Source of the DNA: DATBDM01 sp036269915
GTDB taxonomy: Bacteria; Actinomycetota; Thermoleophilia; Solirubrobacterales; Solirubrobacteraceae
Length of the DNA: 10,567 bases
Assembly (NCBI GenBank): GCA_036269915.1
Contig: DATBDM010000137.1
Coordinates: 1 to 10,567, forward strand
Direction: 5' to 3'
The position numbers and the translations under genes are program-made. Positions within the stretch are counted from its first letter, which is position 1; each line of letters starts with the position of its first letter. This document shows positions 6,890-10,567 of this stretch, one piece after another. Below the pieces are notes generated by a model. The model was not told where the DNA came from, made no database searches, and worked only from the letters and a program-made list of their open reading frames with translations.

Positions 6890-8934
6890 GGCGCGCCGGA
6901 CGCCGGAACGGAAAGATCCGCTCGCCCCCAGCGGCCGGGAACGCCGCGCAGCGCAACGGCGCCGAACTCCTCCGGCAGGTGAGGGTCGCACTCCGGGCCG
7001 CCGGCGCCCGGGGAGAGGCCGAGCACGGTGGTCAGCGCGAGCAGCGGCGCGGCGGCCGCCCAGGCCTGGGGCCGCGAGGCCGTCGGGTACTCGACCGGCG
7101 CCTCGGTCATGGCGGCCGGCCAGCCGGCGAACACCTCGGGCAGCCGGTAGTCGAAGTAGGACGACGCGCCGACGATCGCCCCGGCGATCCGCGCCGCCTC
7201 CGCACGGAACCCGTAGCGCCGCAGGCCGGCCGCGATCAGCGAGTTGTCGTGCGGCCACACGGTGCCGTTGTGGTACTCGATCGGGTTGTAGCCGGCGTCG
7301 CCGGCGGCCATCGTCCGCACGCCCCAGCCCGAGTACAGGGCGTCGCCCAGCAGGTGGCGGACGAGCGCCTCCGCGTGCTCGGGCTCGACGATCCCGCTCC
7401 ACAGCAGGTGACCGATGTTCGACGTGAGGCTGTCGACCGGTTGCTTGTCGCCGTCGAGCGCGAGCGCGAAGAAGGCACGGTCGGGAATCCAGAAGTCGTC
7501 ATGGAAGCGCCGGCGCAGCTCGGCGGCCTCGGCCTCGAGCCGGTCGGCGAGCGCCTCGTCCTCCCATACCGATCGGGCGAGCCGCGCGGCCCGGCGCTTG
7601 GCGTCGTAGACGTAGCCCTGGATCTCGCAGGTGGCGATCGGCGGCTGCGCGATGCGCCCGTCGGAGAACATCATCGAGTTCCACGAGTCCTTCCAGCACT
7701 GGTTGACCAGGCCGCTCGCGGGGTTGCGCGTCATGTACTCCACGTAGCCGTCGCCGTCGCGGTCGCCGTGGTGGTCGATCCAGTCCAGCGCGGCGCGGGC
7801 GTTGGGCTCCAGCTCGCGCACCAGGTCGGCGTCGCCGCTCCAGCGCTCGTACTCGTCGAGCAGCACAAGGTACAGCGGCGTGGCGTCGGCGGTGCCGTAG
7901 TAGGGCGAGTGCGGGCGCTCGCGGGTGGTGGTCAGCTCGCCGAAACGGATCTCGTGCAGGATCTTGCCGGGCTCCTGGTCGCGGAATGCGTCGACGGTCG
8001 TGCCCTGGCGCGCGGCAAGCGTGCGCAGCGTCGTGCGGGCCAGGTCCGGCTGGTACGGCAGCGCTTGGAGGCTGGTGATGATGCTGTCGCGCCCGAACAG
8101 GCTCATGAACCACGGCAGGCCGGCGGCGGGCAGGCTCACGTCCTGGCGGGCGACGTGCGGGTGGAAGCGCAGCGCGGCGAGGTCGACCAGGCTCTGGTCG
8201 TAGACGTGGCCGAGCGCGTCGCCGTCGGTCTCGATCGCCGGGGCGAGCGTAAGCCAGGCGTCCAGCTCGGTGCGGCGGCGCTGGTCGATCTCCTCGAACG
8301 TGCCGACCGGGCGGCGCGTGACCGAGGCGCGGCCCGGCTGCTCGCCGTAGGGCGTGAGCACGAACGTCACCGTCCGCTCCTCGCGCGGCGTCAGCGAGGC
8401 GCGCAGCCGTACGGCGCCGGGCTCGATCGTGGCGGGCCCGCTCACGGCGATCCGCGTCTCGCGCAGAAACGACCCGCGGCGGTAGCGCAGCACGAGCTGG
8501 CCGTTCTCGGCGGTCGCCGTCACCTCGCGCTCGCGGACCTGCCCGTCCTTGACCTCGAACAGGTCGGCGAAGTCGGCGGCCACCGCGAGGTCGATGGCGA
8601 CATCCAGCGGCTCCTCGCTGTGGTTGCTCAGCAGCAACTCCTCGAGCCACACGTCCTTGACGATGCGCCGGCGCACCAGCGAGAGGGGCGAGGCGGCGTG
8701 GAACGCCGTCGTCGGCGGGACGAGGAAGAACTGCGCGACGAAGTAGTGCACCTGCGCGGCCGACAGCAGCTCCGTGCCCCGGCCCGAGACGGTCAGCTCC
8801 CACTGCGAGACGAATCGCGTGTCCTCGGAGAAGAAGCCGTGTGGCGGCAGGCGGCACGACGGCCGCAGGTCGCCGTGCGTGTCCGACACCACGAACGTAT
8901 TCCCGTCCAGCACGCTGATCGCCTGATCCGCCAC
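6853..8934 (-). CDS. Amylo-alpha-1,6-glucosidase / glycogen debranching-type protein
   Basis: The 693-residue product (from GTG 8934) has two parts. An N-terminal beta-rich glycogen-debranching domain (about 5-200) opens with LDGNTFVVSDTHGDL and contains FFSEDTRFVSQWEL. The C-terminal (alpha/alpha)6 glucosidase-like domain (about 240-660) has WFMSLFGRDS (275-284), YYGTADATPLY (345-355), CWKDSWNSM (413-421), HNGTVWPHDN (555-564) and EYPTASRPQAWAAAAP (615-630). Such proteins hydrolyse alpha-1,6 branch residues of limit dextrins, though many bacterial members have untested substrates. No signal peptide is visible. A DxDxDG loop (residues 391-396, HGDRDGDGYVEY) resembles a calcium-binding loop. 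GTG 8967 would add 11 residues but directly abuts the TTGACA of the divergent promoter. GTG 8934 has TACCTC seven bases upstream, and the conserved domain begins soon after, so I prefer it with modest certainty. The tail overlaps the glycosyltransferase gene. Confidence 0.88.
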   Translation of the reverse strand: MADQAISVLDGNTFVVSDTHGDLRPSCRLPPHGFFSEDTRFVSQWELTVSGRGTELLSAAQVHYFVAQFFLVPPTTAFHAASPLSLVRRRIVKDVWLEELLLSNHSEEPLDVAIDLAVAADFADLFEVKDGQVREREVTATAENGQLVLRYRRGSFLRETRIAVSGPATIEPGAVRLRASLTPREERTVTFVLTPYGEQPGRASVTRRPVGTFEEIDQRRRTELDAWLTLAPAIETDGDALGHVYDQSLVDLAALRFHPHVARQDVSLPAAGLPWFMSLFGRDSIITSLQALPYQPDLARTTLRTLAARQGTTVDAFRDQEPGKILHEIRFGELTTTRERPHSPYYGTADATPLYLVLLDEYERWSGDADLVRELEPNARAALDWIDHHGDRDGDGYVEYMTRNPASGLVNQCWKDSWNSMMFSDGRIAQPPIATCEIQGYVYDAKRRAARLARSVWEDEALADRLEAEAAELRRRFHDDFWIPDRAFFALALDGDKQPVDSLTSNIGHLLWSGIVEPEHAEALVRHLLGDALYSGWGVRTMAAGDAGYNPIEYHNGTVWPHDNSLIAAGLRRYGFRAEAARIAGAIVGASSYFDYRLPEVFAGWPAAMTEAPVEYPTASRPQAWAAAAPLLALTTVLGLSPGAGGPECDPHLPEEFGAVALRGVPGRWGRADLSVPASGAPQATAVRRASWR

Positions 8935-8960
8935 GCCTGCTGAGGTAGGCCGCCGCGCAC

Positions 8961-8989
8961 TTGACACACGGGGCCGCCGGGCCTACTTC
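8961..8989 (+). promoter_or_regulatory. Promoter of the universal stress protein gene (likely leaderless)
   Basis: A perfect -35 hexamer TTGACA (8961-8966), a 17-base spacer, and TACTTC (8984-8989) are followed eight bases later by the ATG at 8998. The predicted transcription start coincides with the start codon, and no ribosome binding site precedes the ATG. The TTGACA abuts the alternative GTG start (8967) of the divergent glucosidase gene. The -10 match is only partial. Confidence 0.5.
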
Positions 8990-8997
8990 CGTCCACG

Positions 8998-9504
8998 ATG
9001 GCGCGGCCGGTGATCGTGTGCTACGACGGATCCAGTGCAGCCACGGAGGCGCTGCGGTACGTGATCTCCGTGCTCTCGTCGGCCCCCCTCGTGGTACTCA
9101 CGGTGTGGCGGGAGCTGACCGAGGAGATGATCTCCTCGGGCGCCGCGCCACCCGCCGGGGATCCCGCCGCGATCAACGAGCACGCGCGCCAGGCGGCACA
9201 CGAAGCCGCGCACACGGGCGCCGAGCTCGCCCGCAAGGCCGGGCTGCGGGCGGAGCCGCTCGCGGTCAAGACGACCGGCCCGATCTGGCGGGCGATCGAG
9301 GCGGTGGCGCAGGAGCGCGACGCCCTGATGCTCGTCTGCGGGACCGCACGGAGCGGGCTCAAGACGGTCATGCCGGGCGACACCGCGGTCGCGCTCGTGC
9401 AGCACGCGAGCCGGCCCACGCTCGTCGTGCCGACGAGCAAGTCCGCACACGAGCGGCGCCGCCACGCCGAGCGCGACCTGCGCGCCCACGAGACGGCCGT
9501 CTAG
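8998..9504 (+). CDS. Universal stress protein (UspA family)
   Basis: The 168-residue product is a single-domain universal stress protein. It starts MARPVIVCYDGSSAATEALR, with Asp10 in the adenine-binding position and the usual DGS turn. It ends with the family's C-terminal strand RPTLVVPTSKS. The nucleotide-binding loop reads CGTARSGLKTVMPGDTA (114-130). Compared with the canonical G-2X-G-9X-G(S/T), it has Arg118 where the second Gly is expected and Asp128 in place of Ser/Thr, so ATP binding may be weakened. The last 22 residues (from Lys148) are charged and rich in Arg and His beyond the usual fold. It is a cytosolic protein of the type made under starvation, hypoxia or other stress. It faces the hibernation-factor gene convergently and diverges from the glucosidase gene. 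The start ATG lacks a ribosome binding site and is predicted to be leaderless. Confidence 0.9.
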   Translation: MARPVIVCYDGSSAATEALRYVISVLSSAPLVVLTVWRELTEEMISSGAAPPAGDPAAINEHARQAAHEAAHTGAELARKAGLRAEPLAVKTTGPIWRAIEAVAQERDALMLVCGTARSGLKTVMPGDTAVALVQHASRPTLVVPTSKSAHERRRHAERDLRAHETAV

Positions 9505-9662
9505 CCGCGAACCGATCCGCACGCGTCACATGTGCCACGACCTCGACTGGTCCTCGGCCAGCGGGAGCCGGATCACGTTCTCCCGACGGGGACCGTAGCC
9601 ACCACTCGGTAGGCGGGCTCCCGCCTCGCCAATGCGTGGTCGTTGCGGTCGCGGCGGCCGGG
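9505..9662. other. Convergent intergenic spacer without a supported gene
   Basis: This 158-base gap between the universal stress protein and the hibernation factor contains the hairpin at 9611-9626, the palindrome CACATGTG (9527-9534) and one arm of a longer inverted repeat spanning the hibernation-factor stop. Short frames in it have no start with a ribosome binding site and no recognisable product. Confidence 0.6.
9611..9626. terminator. GC-rich hairpin, possible bidirectional terminator
   Basis: AGGCGG, a four-base loop GCTC, then CCGCCT form a six-base-pair perfect stem. It lies 36 bases past the hibernation-factor stop on the minus strand and 106 bases past the universal stress protein stop on the plus strand. 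There is no T-tract on either side, so termination is inferred from position and stem only. Confidence 0.35.
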
Positions 9663-10472
9663 TCAGGATGCGGCCGCGACGACCGGAGGCGGCTCGACCA
9701 GACCGTAGTCGCCGTCCTGGCGGACGTAGAGGACCTTGCCCCGTCCGTCGCGCTCGTCGATGAGGTAGATGAACCCCGCGCCGAGGACGTCCAGCTCGCC
9801 ACGCGCGCGCCCGAGCGAGACCGGCTCCGGGTAGCGGCTCGGCTTCGCGATCACGATGTCGTTCTCGTCCCCGAGCTCGCTGCCGGGCGGGTGCAGGAGG
9901 CCGATCCGGCCATCGCCGCGCCGGTAGACGACGACGTCCTCGCCGGTCCTCGCGTGCGTGAAGAGCAGGAACTCCTGGTCGAGGTCGAGCAGATCCATCA
10001 CCGCGTCGAACGTGCTCTCCGGAAACGGGTACGCCGTGCGCTGCGGGATGATCTCGCGCAGCTCGGCCGGCTTCCGCCGTGGCTGCGGCCGGTGCCGCCG
10101 CTCGCCGGCGCGCGCGGCGAGGGTCTTCTCGATCACGCGCGGCTCGTTGCGCAATGCGGCATCGGCATCGGCAGCACGCCGCATCTGGCGACGCAGGCGG
10201 TGGGCCGCCTCTCTGGCCGCCTGGACGGGGTCGGCGGCGGTTACGTGGGCGGCCAGCCGTCGCCCCGCCATCTCCAGCGTCGCGTCGGCCTCCCACCGGG
10301 AGCGCGCGCCGCGCGCGTCCGGGTGCCGAAGCGTCAACCGGATCATCTGGATCGGCTCGTCGGTGTAGCGGGCGAGCTTCTCCAGCTGCTCGCGACTCTT
10401 CTCGCGCCTGCCATCCGACAGGTCCCGGGGTGCGGTGATCTCCACCGGGAACGAGTGGGAAGGCGCGCTCAT
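9663..10472 (-). CDS. hpf: Ribosome hibernation promoting factor-like protein with two S30AE C-terminal domains
   Basis: The 269-residue product resembles long hibernation-promoting factors (sigma-54 modulation/S30AE family). These bind the 30S decoding region and pair or silence ribosomes in dormancy. The N-terminal domain (about 8-100) is followed by a basic linker (about 110-140, containing RHRPQPRRK). The C-terminal dimerisation-type motif then appears twice. Copy one (about 148-195) starts YPFPESTFDAVMDLL and ends VVYRRGDGRIGLLHP. Copy two (about 214-261) starts YPEPVSLGRARGEL and ends VLYVRQDGDYGLVEP. Usual long-form proteins are near 180-200 residues with one copy. The extra copy and the neighbouring universal stress protein recall the hypoxia/dormancy-linked actinobacterial members (Rv0079/RafH type), which is my recollection of the family. 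The ATG at 10472 has AGGG at a distance of nine bases, a weak ribosome binding site, and also a leaderless-type promoter layout. Confidence 0.85.
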   Translation of the reverse strand: MSAPSHSFPVEITAPRDLSDGRREKSREQLEKLARYTDEPIQMIRLTLRHPDARGARSRWEADATLEMAGRRLAAHVTAADPVQAAREAAHRLRRQMRRAADADAALRNEPRVIEKTLAARAGERRHRPQPRRKPAELREIIPQRTAYPFPESTFDAVMDLLDLDQEFLLFTHARTGEDVVVYRRGDGRIGLLHPPGSELGDENDIVIAKPSRYPEPVSLGRARGELDVLGAGFIYLIDERDGRGKVLYVRQDGDYGLVEPPPVVAAAS

Positions 10473-10479
10473 GCTGGTG

Positions 10480-10507
10480 GCCCTAGGCCGAGCTCCCCAT
10501 GCGACAA
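10480..10507 (-). promoter_or_regulatory. Weak candidate promoter of the hibernation-factor gene
   Basis: On the minus strand TTGTCG (10507-10502), 16 bases, TAGGGC (10485-10480), seven bases, then ATG at 10472. The spacing equals that at the glucose dehydrogenase and glycosyltransferase genes, but the -10 element is poor. The same AGGG could instead act as a weak ribosome binding site. Confidence 0.25.
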
Positions 10508-10544
10508 GCGTCGGCTTGAAACACCCTCGGAGCGGGCAACCCCT

Positions 10545-10567
10545 GCTCTGGCCGTATGACCCAGAGC
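10545..10567. repeat. Inverted repeat GCTCTGG-N9-CCAGAGC upstream of the hibernation factor
   Basis: A perfect seven-base inverted repeat with a nine-base centre ends exactly at the window edge, 73 bases before the hibernation-factor start codon. It could be an operator for a dimeric regulator, or the stem of a terminator belonging to a gene beyond the window. I cannot tell which. Confidence 0.4.

Noticed and set aside
6891..6898. Palindrome GGCGCGCC just after the glycosyltransferase stop, as a terminator
   Set aside because: It has no loop, lies inside the coding sequence of the convergent glucosidase gene, and such GC palindromes are expected by chance here.
5866..8943. Very long open frame of about 1025 codons on the plus strand across the glycosyltransferase and antisense to the glucosidase gene
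   Set aside because: The product is low-complexity and rich in Arg, Ala and Gly with no recognisable domain. The minus strand encodes a complete glucosidase with conserved motifs. Long antisense frames are usual at this GC content.
9491..9502. Twelve-base palindrome AGACGGCCGTCT at the end of the universal stress protein gene, as an operator or terminator
   Set aside because: It lies within the last codons, has no loop and no T-tract, and is explained by codon choice.
9526..9573. Possible 16-residue peptide on the minus strand ending SRSWHM
   Set aside because: It has only a GTG start with no convincing ribosome binding site, is very short, and lies at the tail of a shadow frame of the hibernation factor.
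1..10567. Mobile elements, CRISPR arrays, tRNA or rRNA genes, and defence or biosynthetic clusters
   Set aside because: I saw no transposase, integrase, regularly spaced direct repeats, cloverleaf-type sequence, or defence-type genes. All large frames on both strands are explained by housekeeping metabolism and stress proteins.

Overview
This is a GC-rich, gene-dense window. Its codons end mostly in G or C, its gene starts overlap or sit close together, and GTG starts are common. The protein set is a zinc glucose dehydrogenase, a short 6-phosphogluconate dehydrogenase, a type II NADH dehydrogenase, an amylo-alpha-1,6-glucosidase and a long ribosome-hibernation factor with two C-terminal domains. 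Together this suggests a high-GC actinobacterium, possibly of the Thermoleophilia/Solirubrobacterales type. That placement is inferred from composition and gene content and was not tested by a search. I see no rRNA, tRNA, CRISPR array, transposase or integrase, and the region reads as ordinary chromosome.

Layout. Bases 1-2627 (+) hold a tightly packed operon: a glucose dehydrogenase cut by the left edge, a 6-phosphogluconate dehydrogenase (ATGA overlap) and an aldose 1-epimerase (TAGATG junction). It converges, with a 4-base overlap of stop codons, on a two-gene minus-strand operon: a second, complete glucose dehydrogenase (start 4329) followed by a cyclase-family metal hydrolase (ends 2624). 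A 90-base divergent spacer leads to a plus-strand type II NADH dehydrogenase (4420-5712) and a family-4 glycosyltransferase (5774-6889). The glycosyltransferase converges, with a 37-base overlap, on a minus-strand glycogen-debranching-type glucosidase (8934-6853). A 63-base divergent promoter region separates that gene from a plus-strand universal stress protein (8998-9504). The last gene is a minus-strand hibernation-promoting-factor homologue (10472-9663).

How the genes may work together. The left half looks like an oxidative glucose module: the epimerase interconverts glucose anomers, the dehydrogenases make gluconolactone, and 6-phosphogluconate is later decarboxylated to ribulose 5-phosphate. 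No gluconokinase or classical gluconolactonase is visible, and the cyclase-family hydrolase is a candidate for the lactonase step. Both dehydrogenase types carry an acidic residue where NAD-preferring enzymes do, so the neighbouring NADH:quinone oxidoreductase could pass their electrons into respiration. The right half combines alpha-glucan handling (debranching enzyme, glycosyltransferase) with two stress or dormancy proteins (universal stress protein, ribosome hibernation factor).

The most striking non-coding signal is a recurring start-region layout, TTGnnn-N16/17-TAnnnn-N7/8-start codon. It fits leaderless transcription of several of these genes.
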